Below are positions 7,080 to 15,884 of a DNA stretch of 17,249 nucleotides, one piece after another. The notes beneath the pieces are model-generated. The model did no database searches, was not told where the DNA came from, and worked only from the letters and a program-made list of their open reading frames with translations. The DNA is taken from assembly GCA_021641325.1 (NCBI GenBank), contig JAJXPD010000020.1, positions 1 through 17,249 of the forward strand. The letters are read 5' to 3'. This stretch comes from Opitutales bacterium. Lineage in GTDB: Bacteria; Verrucomicrobiota; Verrucomicrobiia; Opitutales; Intestinicryptomonadaceae. The first letter of the stretch is position 1. Every line of letters starts with the position of its first letter. The position numbers were made by a program, and so were the translations under genes.

Positions 7080-8096
7080 ATGTTCGAAAATAAAACACTG
7101 CTGATTACAGGCGGAACCGGCTCTTTCGGGAACGCCGTACTGAAAAGATTTCTAAAAACAGACATCGGCGAAATACGCATATTCTCCCGCGACGAAAAAA
7201 AGCAGGACGACATGCGCAAGGAATACGCCGACCACAAAATTAAATTCTATATCGGCGACGTCCGCGACATTCAAAGCATTCGAAACGCAATGCACGGCGT
7301 GGACTACATATTCCACGCCGCCGCGCTGAAACAGGTCCCGTCGTGCGAATTTTTCCCGATAGAGGCGGTCAAAACAAACGTGCTCGGCACCGACAATGTC
7401 CTCACGGCGGCAATAGACGCTGGCGTAAAAAAAACCATATGCCTCTCCACCGACAAGGCGGCGTATCCCGTAAACGCGATGGGGACGTCTAAGGCGATGA
7501 TGGAAAAAGTGTTCGTGGCAAAATCGCGCACGACGAACTCCACCCTGATTTGCGGAACGCGCTACGGAAACGTAATGTGCTCGCGCGGCTCGGTCATACC
7601 GCTGTTCATAGAGCAAATTAAGGCGGGCAAGCCGCTGACAATAACCGAACCGTCGATGACCCGCTACATCATGAGCTTGGAAGAGGCAGTCGAACTGGTC
7701 GTATTCGCGTTCAGGAACGCGCACGCGGGCGACATCATGGTTCAAAAGGCTGCGGCGTGCACTATCGCCGACCTCGCGCAGGCGGTGAAGGAGCTTTTCG
7801 GCGCAAAAAACGAAACGAAAATCATCGGCGTGCGCCACGGCGAAAAACTGTACGAAACCCTCCTCACGAGAGAGGAATTCGTAAGGGCGGAGGACATGGG
7901 CGGCTTTTACAGAATCCCCGCCGACTCGCGCGACCTCAATTACGACAAATATTTCGAAAAGGGAAACGTAAAGCTTGCCACCGTAGACGAATACAATTCG
8001 AACAACACAAAGCAGCTTGACGTCGAGGGAGTGAAGAAAAAGCTCCTCGAACTTTCCTACATACAAAAAGAGCTTGCGGAATGGAAAGCCAGATGA
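7080..8096 (+). CDS. fnlA: UDP-GlcNAc 4,6-dehydratase / 5-epimerase (FnlA/CapE type)
   Basis: This extended SDR of 338 residues performs the first step from UDP-GlcNAc to UDP-L-FucNAc: C4/C6 dehydration and epimerisation. NAD(P) binding is marked by GGTGSFG (11-17). The active-site region reads STDKAAYP (123-130), then Met134 and Lys138, so a Met stands where ordinary SDRs have the catalytic Tyr. This Met is typical of the FnlA/CapE group and separates it from PseB, which keeps Tyr. The segment CGTRYGNVM that follows is also family-typical. Length matches the family (about 340). The start at 7080 was chosen because it gives the MFENKTLLITGG terminus; upstream sequence in this frame belongs to the shadow of the glycosyltransferase. 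A 43-base gap precedes it, with only a weak GGCGAT ahead of the ATG. It forms a cassette with fnlB and fnlC. Confidence 0.92.
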   Translation: MFENKTLLITGGTGSFGNAVLKRFLKTDIGEIRIFSRDEKKQDDMRKEYADHKIKFYIGDVRDIQSIRNAMHGVDYIFHAAALKQVPSCEFFPIEAVKTNVLGTDNVLTAAIDAGVKKTICLSTDKAAYPVNAMGTSKAMMEKVFVAKSRTTNSTLICGTRYGNVMCSRGSVIPLFIEQIKAGKPLTITEPSMTRYIMSLEEAVELVVFAFRNAHAGDIMVQKAAACTIADLAQAVKELFGAKNETKIIGVRHGEKLYETLLTREEFVRAEDMGGFYRIPADSRDLNYDKYFEKGNVKLATVDEYNSNNTKQLDVEGVKKKLLELSYIQKELAEWKAR

Positions 8097-9223
8097 AAAT
8101 TCTCATCACGGGGGCAAACGGGTTTGTCGGAAAAAACGTCCTGTGCCGGCTCAAACAGGAGGGATACGAAAACGTAGTTCCCTTCGACATCGACACCCCC
8201 GAAAGCGTGCTTGACGCCGCCGTAAAAGACTGCGGTTTTGTGCTGCACTTTGCGGGCGTAAACCGCCCCAAAGACGCCGCCGAATTCATGAGCGGAAATT
8301 TCGGCTTCACAACCAAACTTCTCGAAAAGCTTGAAGCCGCGGGCAACAAGGCAACCATTCTCATCACATCTTCCATTCAGGCCGCGCTCGACAACCCCTA
8401 CGGCAAAAGCAAGAAAGCCGCCGAAGACTACATTTTCGAATACGCCGAACGGACGGGCGCAAAAGCTTGCGTTTACAGGCTTCCCAACGTTTTCGGAAAA
8501 TGGTGCCGCCCCAACTACAACAGCGCGATTGCCACTTTCTGCAATAATGTTGCGCGAGGGCTTCCCATCATGGTGAACGACCCCAACGTAAACATGCATG
8601 TGGTGTATATCGACGACCTCGCCGACGAAATCATGCGAGCGCTCAAAGGCTCTCCGACGCGCGGAGACGGAGTTGAAATCGGCGAAAAGTTCTGCATGGT
8701 TCCGATTACGCACCGCGCAAAATTGGGGGAAATCGCCGACACTATAAAATCGTTCGCGGAGTCGCGAAAGACGATAGAAATACCCGACATGACCTGCGGC
8801 TCGCTTGCGACAAAGCTTTACAGCACATACCTGAGCTACCTTCCCGAAGACGGCTTCGACTACCCGCTCAACATGCACATTGACGACCGCGGCTCTTTTA
8901 CCGAATTTATCCGCACGGCGGACAGAGGGCAGGTTTCGGTAAACATTACAAAACCCGGCATTACAAAGGGCAACCACTGGCACCATTCCAAGAACGAAAA
9001 GTATCTGGTGGTGAAGGGCAAAGCGTCGATAAGGTTCAGAAAAGTCGGGGAATCGAAAGTGATTGAATACATAACCGACGGCGAAAACCTCAAAGTTGTG
9101 GACATTCCGACGGGCTATATTCACTGCATTGAAAACATCGGAGACGGCGACCTCATCACAATCATGTGGGCGAACGAGCCGTTCAACCCCGAAAAGCCCG
9201 ACACATTTTTCGAGAAAGTTTGA
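8093..9223 (+). CDS. fnlB: bifunctional reductase/cupin epimerase of UDP-L-FucNAc synthesis (FnlB/CapF type)
   Basis: This 376-residue two-domain enzyme acts second in the pathway. It has an N-terminal SDR domain with GANGFVG (7-13) and YxxxK at Tyr103/Lys107, and a C-terminal cupin domain from about residue 255. The cupin metal set appears as His295 and His297 in GNHWHHSKNEK, Glu302 and His344. In CapF the cupin epimerises C3 of the dehydrated sugar and the SDR domain reduces C4, giving UDP-N-acetyl-L-talosamine. All key residues are present and the length matches CapF (about 370). The ATG at 8093 overlaps the fnlA stop (ATGA). An in-frame ATG at 8081 inside fnlA is an alternative, but the Rossmann strand starts exactly at MKILITGANG, so 8093 is preferred. 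Confidence 0.93.
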   Translation: MKILITGANGFVGKNVLCRLKQEGYENVVPFDIDTPESVLDAAVKDCGFVLHFAGVNRPKDAAEFMSGNFGFTTKLLEKLEAAGNKATILITSSIQAALDNPYGKSKKAAEDYIFEYAERTGAKACVYRLPNVFGKWCRPNYNSAIATFCNNVARGLPIMVNDPNVNMHVVYIDDLADEIMRALKGSPTRGDGVEIGEKFCMVPITHRAKLGEIADTIKSFAESRKTIEIPDMTCGSLATKLYSTYLSYLPEDGFDYPLNMHIDDRGSFTEFIRTADRGQVSVNITKPGITKGNHWHHSKNEKYLVVKGKASIRFRKVGESKVIEYITDGENLKVVDIPTGYIHCIENIGDGDLITIMWANEPFNPEKPDTFFEKV

Positions 9224-9226
9224 TAT

Positions 9227-10351
9227 ATGGAAAAACTCAAATTAATGACAATCATAGGCACGCGCCCCGAAATCATAAGGCTTTCGGCGTGCATAAAAGC
9301 GTGCGACAAATATTTCGACCAAATTCTCGTCCACACGGGTCAAAATTGGGACTACTCCCTCAACGAAGTTTTCTTCAAAGACCTGCAACTGCGCGAACCC
9401 GACTACTATCTGGACAGCGTCGGCGCGAATTTGGGCGAAACCATGGGCAACATCATAGCGAAGTCCTACAAGGTTATGCTCGAAGAAAAGCCCGACGCGC
9501 TCCTTATCTTGGGAGACACAAATTCCGCGCTTTCGGCAATTTCGGCGAAACGCCTGAAAATCCCGATTTTCCACATGGAGGCGGGCAACCGCTGCTTCGA
9601 CCAAAACGTTCCCGAAGAAATCAACCGCAAAATCGTTGACCACATTTCCGACATCAACCTGCCCTACACCGAGCACTCGCGGCGTTATCTGCTTTCGGAG
9701 GGATTCCGCAAAGAGCACATTTTCGTGACAGGCTCGCCCATGAAAGAGGTTCTCAAAGAGTTCGAGGCAAAAATAGCCGAAAGTGGCGTGCTTTCCGAAT
9801 TGGGGCTTGAAAAGGGAAAATACATCTTGGTATCCGCCCACAGAGAGGAAAACATCGACAACGAAAAGAATTTCATGTCGCTGATGACCGCAATAAACAA
9901 CATCGCGGAACGCTACCAAATTCCCGTAATCTACTCCACCCACCCGCGAAGCAAAAAGTTCATAGAGGCGCGCAACTTCAAATTCAACAAGCTTGTCAGA
10001 AACCTCAAACCGTTCGGATTTTTCGACTACAACAAACTCCAACAAAACGCGTTCTGCGTGCTCAGCGACAGCGGCACGCTTTCGGAGGAAAGCGCAATGC
10101 TGGGCTTTGCGGGAGTGCTGCTCAGAACCTCGACCGAACGCCCCGAAGTGCTCGACAAAGGCACTGTCGTAATCGGCGGAATATCGGGGCGCGACATAGA
10201 GCAAGCGATAGATTTGGCGGTTGCCATGAGGGAAAACAACGAACCCACCGTGCTTGCCAACGACTACCGCGACGAAAACGTGTCGGTCAAAGTGGTTAAA
10301 ATCATACAGAGCTACACGAAGATAATAAACAAATTCGTTTGGGGCAAATAA
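9227..10351 (+). CDS. fnlC: UDP-N-acetyl-L-talosamine C2-epimerase (FnlC/CapG type)
   Basis: This 374-residue protein of the WecB/UDP-GlcNAc 2-epimerase fold catalyses the last step, UDP-L-TalNAc to UDP-L-FucNAc. Signature segments are GTRPE (11-15), LGDTNS (95-100), HMEAGNR (116-122), the PEEINR run (129-134), SAHREENID (203-211) and SDSGTLSEES near residue 280. The GNR after HMEAG, in place of the usual GLR of ordinary WecB enzymes, agrees with the FnlC/CapG group as I recall it. Its ATG is 3 bases after the fnlB stop, and no Shine-Dalgarno is seen, so coupling is likely. It is the last gene of the + operon and is followed by a strong hairpin at 10404-10433. A plain UDP-GlcNAc/ManNAc epimerase is the alternative but is unlikely next to fnlA and fnlB. 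Confidence 0.92.
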   Translation: MEKLKLMTIIGTRPEIIRLSACIKACDKYFDQILVHTGQNWDYSLNEVFFKDLQLREPDYYLDSVGANLGETMGNIIAKSYKVMLEEKPDALLILGDTNSALSAISAKRLKIPIFHMEAGNRCFDQNVPEEINRKIVDHISDINLPYTEHSRRYLLSEGFRKEHIFVTGSPMKEVLKEFEAKIAESGVLSELGLEKGKYILVSAHREENIDNEKNFMSLMTAINNIAERYQIPVIYSTHPRSKKFIEARNFKFNKLVRNLKPFGFFDYNKLQQNAFCVLSDSGTLSEESAMLGFAGVLLRTSTERPEVLDKGTVVIGGISGRDIEQAIDLAVAMRENNEPTVLANDYRDENVSVKVVKIIQSYTKIINKFVWGK

Positions 10352-10403
10352 GCCCTTTCGATTTCATGCGCGGAGATTGCCCGCATTTATCGCAAACGCA
10401 GGA

Positions 10404-10438
10404 CGGGGCGCGAACCTTTCGGTTCGCGCCCCGCTTTA
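10404..10438 (+). terminator. hairpin between convergent operons
   Basis: A perfect 13-base-pair stem (10404-10416 with 10421-10433) encloses the 4-base loop TTTC and is followed by CTTTA on the + strand. The T-run is short, but the stem is long and G+C-rich. It lies between the end of fnlC and the convergent end of the GH13 gene, so it may stop transcripts from both sides. On the - strand no T-run follows. The rest of the 10352-10467 gap shows nothing else recognisable. Confidence 0.7.
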
Positions 10439-10467
10439 CCATATCACTTACTATATACTATTAGGGA

Positions 10468-11904
10468 TTACTCATACCTAACAACAAGATAGCCGTACGG
10501 CGCGAGCTTCGCCTTCAAGCCGTCGCCGTATTTTCTGTATGTCGCGCCGCCTGCGAGCATTGTCGAAAACTTGTCCGATTTCAGGAACACGTCCGTATCC
10601 ACTTCCGCATTCCGCGTGTTCACCACCACGAGCACGTTTTCCCACTTCGCGTTGCGCGTGAACGAAAGCACGCTTTCGGGCGCGCCGTTATCGACCCACG
10701 CCGTAGTGCCGCTCCACAACGCCGTGTTTTCCTTGCGCATTTTGGAAAGCGCGCGAATCAGCTGCATTCGCTTCCAACCCTCGCGGGTTGCGATATTCTC
10801 CCACGCGACGAACGTGCGTCCGTGCGTGTTGTCGGCGAACATCGAGAAGTACGCGTCGTCGGCGAATTCGTTTCCGTTATAGACAAAGGGAATGCCGTCG
10901 ATTGTAAAGTTCAGCACTTGGATTGCGTCCATGCCGCGGTTGCCGAACTGTTTTTCGTAGCGCGCGCCGCCCTTGTCGGGTTGGCAGGCGTCGCTTGCGG
11001 TGTCGTGGTTGTCGAGCGCGCGGAGCAGGCGCGAGCCTTTTGCGAACGCCGCGTCCTGTTCCTCCCAAATTTTGCGGAGGGAATCGGCGGGCTTTTTGCC
11101 CTGAAATACGTTGATGATTCCGTATTCCCATTTGAAAGAGTAATTTGCGTCGTAGGCGTCAACCTGCGCGTCTTTGCGTTCGCCCTCGGCAATCATGATG
11201 ACGTCGGGCTTGATTTTTGCGATGCGGGTGTACGCCTCCGCCCAGAAGTCGGCGGGAACAGACGGTTCTACGTCGGTGCGGTAGCCGTCTACGTCGAATT
11301 TTTCAACGAAGTACTCCATGTTTTTGATGAGGTAGTCGCGAAGTCCCCTGCTTTTGAAGTTGAGTTCGGGGAAGCTCCAGCGGCCGTTCTTGACTTTGCC
11401 GTCGGCGTCGCGCACGACGAAGTCGGGGTTGGTTTCGATGAAGACGGCTTTCGGCCCGCAGTGGTAGTAAACGAGGTCGAGCACGACTTTCAGACCGAGC
11501 GCGTGCGCCTGCTCTATGAAGTTTTTAAGGTCTTTGTCCGTGCCGAAGCGGGGGTCGATTTTGAAATAGTCCTTCATTCGGTAGGGGTTGCGGGGGTTGT
11601 TCAGCCCCGACGCCTTTTGGCGTTTGCTCCAAAAGCGGGTGTCGCCGTCGTCGTCCGACTCGACAATCGGGCAGAGGTACACGATGTCCATTCCGAGCGA
11701 CTTGATGTGCGGCAGAAATTCCGCCGCCTTTGCGAGAGTTCCCTCCTGCGTGAAGTGTTGGGGGAGGATTTGGTAGACGACCGACTTTTGGAAAAATTCC
11801 GTCGTGGGTCTTGCGGTTTTATCCGAGGCGTTTGCGGGCGCGCCGAAAAGCGATGCGGCAAAGAGCGAAAGGGCGGCGAATGATGAGAGTTTTTTCACGT
11901 TCAT
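10468..11904 (-). CDS. secreted GH13 alpha-amylase-family glycoside hydrolase
   Basis: This 478-residue protein has a clear Sec signal peptide (positive start, hydrophobic core about residues 8-21, likely cleavage after APANA at residue 26). The GH13 regions are in order: region I VLDLVYYH (141-148), region II DGYRTDVEP (206-214) with nucleophile Asp211, region III IAEGE with acid/base Glu240, and region IV LDNHDT with the transition-state Asp301. The C-terminal 80 or so residues look like a domain C beta-sandwich. It should hydrolyse or rearrange alpha-glucans in the periplasm or outside the cell. The subfamily (amylase, neopullulanase, cyclomaltodextrinase or a trehalose-active type) cannot be fixed by eye. 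It is monocistronic. No Shine-Dalgarno precedes the ATG, and the upstream region holds a perfect palindrome at 11987-11999. Confidence 0.88.
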   Translation of the reverse strand: MNVKKLSSFAALSLFAASLFGAPANASDKTARPTTEFFQKSVVYQILPQHFTQEGTLAKAAEFLPHIKSLGMDIVYLCPIVESDDDGDTRFWSKRQKASGLNNPRNPYRMKDYFKIDPRFGTDKDLKNFIEQAHALGLKVVLDLVYYHCGPKAVFIETNPDFVVRDADGKVKNGRWSFPELNFKSRGLRDYLIKNMEYFVEKFDVDGYRTDVEPSVPADFWAEAYTRIAKIKPDVIMIAEGERKDAQVDAYDANYSFKWEYGIINVFQGKKPADSLRKIWEEQDAAFAKGSRLLRALDNHDTASDACQPDKGGARYEKQFGNRGMDAIQVLNFTIDGIPFVYNGNEFADDAYFSMFADNTHGRTFVAWENIATREGWKRMQLIRALSKMRKENTALWSGTTAWVDNGAPESVLSFTRNAKWENVLVVVNTRNAEVDTDVFLKSDKFSTMLAGGATYRKYGDGLKAKLAPYGYLVVRYE

Positions 11905-12026
11905 ATATAGCTATATCGAGTTGACTTTTGATGAAGCTATTTTTTCGACGCGCCCGCATTTTACAACATATTTTTGGAGAAATTTGGTAAACAGTTTACT
12001 TTCAGAAACTGTCGAAGTTTGTCTAC
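11905..12026 (-). promoter_or_regulatory. upstream region of the GH13 gene with candidate operator
   Basis: This A+T-rich region between the kdsA terminator and the GH13 start must contain the GH13 promoter. A perfect 13-base palindrome, GTAAAC-A-GTTTAC, occupies 11987-11999, about 85 bases before the start codon, and looks like a dimeric repressor or activator site. A second short palindrome, ATATAGCTATAT (11905-11916), abuts the start codon where a Shine-Dalgarno would be expected. A TAAAAT-like -10 occurs on the - strand between them, but I could not find a convincing -35 with proper spacing. Confidence 0.4.
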
Positions 12027-12058
12027 AAAAAAAACCCCGCGAAAGGAGTTCCGCGGGG
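12027..12058 (-). terminator. rho-independent terminator of pyrG-kdsA
   Basis: On the - strand a 7-base-pair stem, CCCCGCG with CGCGGGG (12052-12058 and 12035-12041), closes a 10-base loop and is followed directly by eight T residues (12034-12027). It lies 27 bases after the kdsA stop. This is a textbook intrinsic terminator. Confidence 0.9.
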
Positions 12059-12085
12059 CGCGTTGAAAAGAAAATTCGGCGTTTT

Positions 12086-12886
12086 TTAGGCTTTGCCCAA
12101 TGCCGCGCGGATTGCAAGGCACGACTCCACGAGGTGTTCGAGCCTGTCGAGCGGGAGCTGTGTCGCCGCGTCCGAAAGAGCTTTTTCGGGTTCGGGGTGC
12201 GTTTCGATAAACAGACCGTCCGCGCCCGCCGCTACTGCCGCCCGCGCGAGGATTTCCGCGTATTTGCGCTCGCCGCCGCTTACGCCGTTGCCCGCTCCGG
12301 GGAGCTGGGTCGAATGCGTTGCGTCCATGATAGTGGGCGTTCCGTTTTGCGCCATTATCGAGAACGAGCGCATATCCACCACGAGGTTTCCGTAGCCGAA
12401 GGTCGTTCCGCGCTCTGTCTGCCAGACTTCCGAAGCCCCCGCGTCGCGCAGTTTCGCCACGGCGTATTTCATGTCGTAGGGCGAGAGGAACTGCCCCTTT
12501 TTGACGTTCACGCATTTGCCGGTTTTTGCCGCCGCCACAAGGAGGTCGGTCTGACGGCAGAGGAACGCGGGAATTTGGAGGGCGTCGCAGACTTCGCCGA
12601 TTTTCGCGCACTGGGCGGATTCGTGAACGTCTGTAATCACGGGAAGTCCGAAAGTTTTGCGAACATCGGCGAGGATTTTCAGCCCCTCGTCGATTCCCGG
12701 CCCGCGCGGGCTTGAAAGGCTTGTGCGGTTTGCCTTGTCGAAGCTGCCCTTGAAGAGAACCGTAAGCGAGTCGGCGAATTTTTCGGCGACCGCCGCCACG
12801 CGCTCCGCCACGCGGAAGCTAAGCTCCCTGCATTCCAGAGAGCACGGTCCCGCGATAAGAAGAAGTTTTCCGTCCTGAAAAATCAT
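12086..12886 (-). CDS. kdsA: 3-deoxy-8-phosphooctulonate synthase (Kdo-8-P synthase)
   Basis: This 266-residue TIM-barrel enzyme condenses arabinose-5-phosphate with phosphoenolpyruvate to give Kdo-8-phosphate, the precursor of the inner core of lipopolysaccharide. Recognisable segments include IAGPCSLEC (11-19), [12 protein letters not shown] (45-56), the RGPG loop (61-64), ITDVHE (84-89), [18 protein letters not shown] and [13 protein letters not shown]. Cys15 stands at the metal site, where E. coli KdsA has Asn, so this is the metal-dependent (class II) form. The start codon directly follows the pyrG stop (TAG then ATG, no spacing) and lacks a Shine-Dalgarno, so translation is probably coupled to pyrG. 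A strong terminator follows. Length agrees with the family. Confidence 0.95.
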   Translation of the reverse strand: MIFQDGKLLLIAGPCSLECRELSFRVAERVAAVAEKFADSLTVLFKGSFDKANRTSLSSPRGPGIDEGLKILADVRKTFGLPVITDVHESAQCAKIGEVCDALQIPAFLCRQTDLLVAAAKTGKCVNVKKGQFLSPYDMKYAVAKLRDAGASEVWQTERGTTFGYGNLVVDMRSFSIMAQNGTPTIMDATHSTQLPGAGNGVSGGERKYAEILARAAVAAGADGLFIETHPEPEKALSDAATQLPLDRLEHLVESCLAIRAALGKA

Positions 12887-14503
<1,617 letters not shown>

Positions 14504-14509
14504 TTAATT

Positions 14510-14530
14510 AAAAACCCGAAAGGAGCGGGT
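14510..14530 (-). promoter_or_regulatory. candidate attenuator hairpin in the pyrG leader
   Basis: On the - strand ACCCG and CGGGT pair around a CTCCTTT loop (14530-14514), and the stem runs into a T-tract (the last T of the stem plus 14513-14510). The hairpin ends 16 bases before the pyrG ATG, with no gene between. In position and form it resembles a transcription attenuator. The stem is only 5 base pairs, so termination would be inefficient. Confidence 0.35.
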
Positions 14531-14557
14531 ATGGCAACACTATTCGTAAAAATTTTT

Positions 14558-14597
14558 CCCATAAACTTACAACACATTGAAATTTCGGCTATTGCAA
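14558..14597 (-). promoter_or_regulatory. weak candidate promoter for pyrG
   Basis: On the - strand TTGCAA (14597-14592, four of six matches to a -35) is followed after 17 bases by TGTTGT (14574-14569, three of six matches to a -10), and then after 8 bases by GGG (14560-14558), a possible start. The match is poor. It is listed because pyrG must have a promoter between the rhaT terminator and its start. Confidence 0.22.
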
Positions 14598-14670
14598 AGC
14601 GGAAGCCGTCCGCGGAGAAAGTCGGACAGCCCGCCCGCGCAAAGCCGCCGCAAAGCGCGTTTTTGCCCGC

Positions 14671-14701
14671 AAACAAAAAGGCGCGGACAGGTATCCGCGC
14701 C
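14671..14701 (-). terminator. rho-independent terminator of rhaT
   Basis: On the - strand GGCGCGGA and TCCGCGCC form an 8-base-pair stem (14701-14694 with 14687-14680) around a 6-base loop, followed by TTTTTGTTT (14679-14671). It lies about 50 bases after the rhaT stop and isolates rhaT from pyrG. Confidence 0.85.
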
Positions 14702-14750
14702 GAGTTTCGCAAGCCACGAACAAGAGTCGGGCGTCAATGTGTTAACTTCG

Positions 14751-15788
14751 TTATATCGACATCACGAACGTGGACGCCGCAAGAACCAGAATGCCGAGCC
14801 AAAGCACCGCCTTTGTGAGCTTGGACGAGCCTTTCCATTCGCCGATAAGCAGCCCGATTACGCCCGCGAACACGATTACAAACGCCATCAAAATAGCCCA
14901 GCTTGCAAACGCGTACTGCTCCGAAAGTTTCGTCTGCCCCATGCCGTAGAGGAAGAACTGGCAGTACCAGAGCAGACCGCCCAGAGCGCACAGAAGCATG
15001 TAGACAATCCCCCTGCCCGCGCCCGCCGCCTTGGCGTCGGCAAAGCTTTTGTTTTTAAAGGAAAGGAACAGACACCACGCGAAATTCGTGGCAAAGCCGC
15101 CGACGAGCGTGATTATGAGGATTGCGCTGTTTTTGAAAAGCTCCGCCTGCGCTGGGTCTATCGCGGCAAGAGCCTTCGCCTTTTCGGCAATCGGCTTGCC
15201 CGCGTCCATTGAAAGCGACATGCACGCGCTCAGAAAGCCCGCTACAATCGCCACGGCAAAGCCCTTCGCAAGGCTGAATTCCGGCGAGCCGCCGTCCGCG
15301 CCTGCCGCCTTTGCGTCGCGCTCTTTCATCATGCCCGCAACGCCGTTTATTGCTATCCCCAACGCGCAGATGAACACGCCTATGAGCACCAGAAGCCCCG
15401 CGCGGTCGGAGGCGATTTCGAGAATCTTGCCCGACTTAATCGGCGGAATGAGCGTTCCCACCAACGCGCAGAAGCCGAGGGCGACCGCCGTGCCCAAGCC
15501 GATTCCCAAGTAGCGCATCGAAAGCCCGAACGTAAGCCCGCCGACGCCCCAAAGCGCGCCGTAGACGAATGTCCAGACAATTGTGTCGAACTCGACCTCC
15601 CCTATCGCCTGCCAGCAGCTGGGGATTGCGAAGCTTGCGATAAGCGTCGGGCAAATGATGAGAGCCGCAAGCGACCAGAAAATCCACATCACCTCCCACT
15701 TCCACTTGACGTATTTGAGCGGTGTGTAGAACGCCGCCGACACAAAGCCCGCGAGCGCAAAAAGCATAATTCCGTAAAACGAATCCAT
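14751..15788 (-). CDS. rhaT: L-rhamnose/H+ symporter, RhaT family
   Basis: This 345-residue integral membrane protein has about ten hydrophobic segments, close to the 344 residues of E. coli RhaT. The opening MDSFYGIMLFALAGFVSAAFYTPLKYVKWKWEVMW pattern (first 35 residues), with an early Gly-rich helix and the WKWE stretch, resembles RhaT. The pattern of paired helices agrees with the drug/metabolite transporter superfamily. It imports L-rhamnose across the inner membrane with protons. The start at 15788 is fixed by an AGGAG at the right distance; the frame stays open upstream to 15884, but those residues are non-membrane and overlap the rhaA terminator. It is downstream of rhaA on the same strand, which supports the substrate assignment. 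Kinase and aldolase genes are not in the window. Confidence 0.85.
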   Translation of the reverse strand: MDSFYGIMLFALAGFVSAAFYTPLKYVKWKWEVMWIFWSLAALIICPTLIASFAIPSCWQAIGEVEFDTIVWTFVYGALWGVGGLTFGLSMRYLGIGLGTAVALGFCALVGTLIPPIKSGKILEIASDRAGLLVLIGVFICALGIAINGVAGMMKERDAKAAGADGGSPEFSLAKGFAVAIVAGFLSACMSLSMDAGKPIAEKAKALAAIDPAQAELFKNSAILIITLVGGFATNFAWCLFLSFKNKSFADAKAAGAGRGIVYMLLCALGGLLWYCQFFLYGMGQTKLSEQYAFASWAILMAFVIVFAGVIGLLIGEWKGSSKLTKAVLWLGILVLAASTFVMSI

Positions 15789-15795
15789 TTGTTGT

Positions 15796-15800
15796 CTCCT
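15796..15800 (-). promoter_or_regulatory. ribosome binding site of rhaT
   Basis: AGGAG on the - strand sits 7 bases before the ATG at 15788. It sets this start against a longer open frame beginning at 15884, and it is the best Shine-Dalgarno in the leftward block. Confidence 0.75.
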
Positions 15801-15834
15801 TTTGTTTTCGCGCCGAAAGCGGCGCACGGGGTTG

Positions 15835-15866
15835 AAAAAAACAAACCGCCGAGAATGTCGGCGGTT
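15835..15866 (-). terminator. rho-independent terminator between rhaA and rhaT
   Basis: On the - strand a 9-base-pair stem AACCGCCGA/TCGGCGGTT (15866-15858 with 15852-15844) with a 5-base loop is followed by TGTTTTTTT. It begins 18 bases after the rhaA stop. Either rhaT has its own promoter or it depends on partial readthrough. Confidence 0.85.
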
Positions 15867-15884
15867 CGCGGAAAATCCGGACAA

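Noticed and set aside
8057..9124. 355-residue open frame on the - strand, opposite fnlB
   Set aside because: It is rich in Arg, His, Val and Phe with no recognisable motif, and it is fully antisense to a gene with complete CapF catalytic residues. Strong codon bias in the real gene keeps the opposite frame open.
9242..10204. 320-residue open frame on the - strand, opposite fnlC
   Set aside because: It has no domain or start signal and is fully antisense to an intact epimerase gene; a composition artefact.
10822..11883. 353-residue open frame on the + strand, opposite the GH13 gene
   Set aside because: It is a Val/Glu/Phe/Arg-rich sequence without motifs, antisense to a gene with all four GH13 regions and a signal peptide.
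11905..11916. Palindrome ATATAGCTATAT next to the GH13 start
   Set aside because: It is a perfect 12-base palindrome but consists almost only of A and T alternation in an A+T-rich region; chance is likely, so it is noted only within the upstream region.
14531..14818. 95-residue + strand frame preceded by AGGAG at 14521-14525
   Set aside because: The ribosome site is tempting, but the frame crosses the rhaT terminator and the end of rhaT, its sequence is Lys/Arg/Pro-rich with no motif, and the AGGAG is part of the pyrG leader hairpin.
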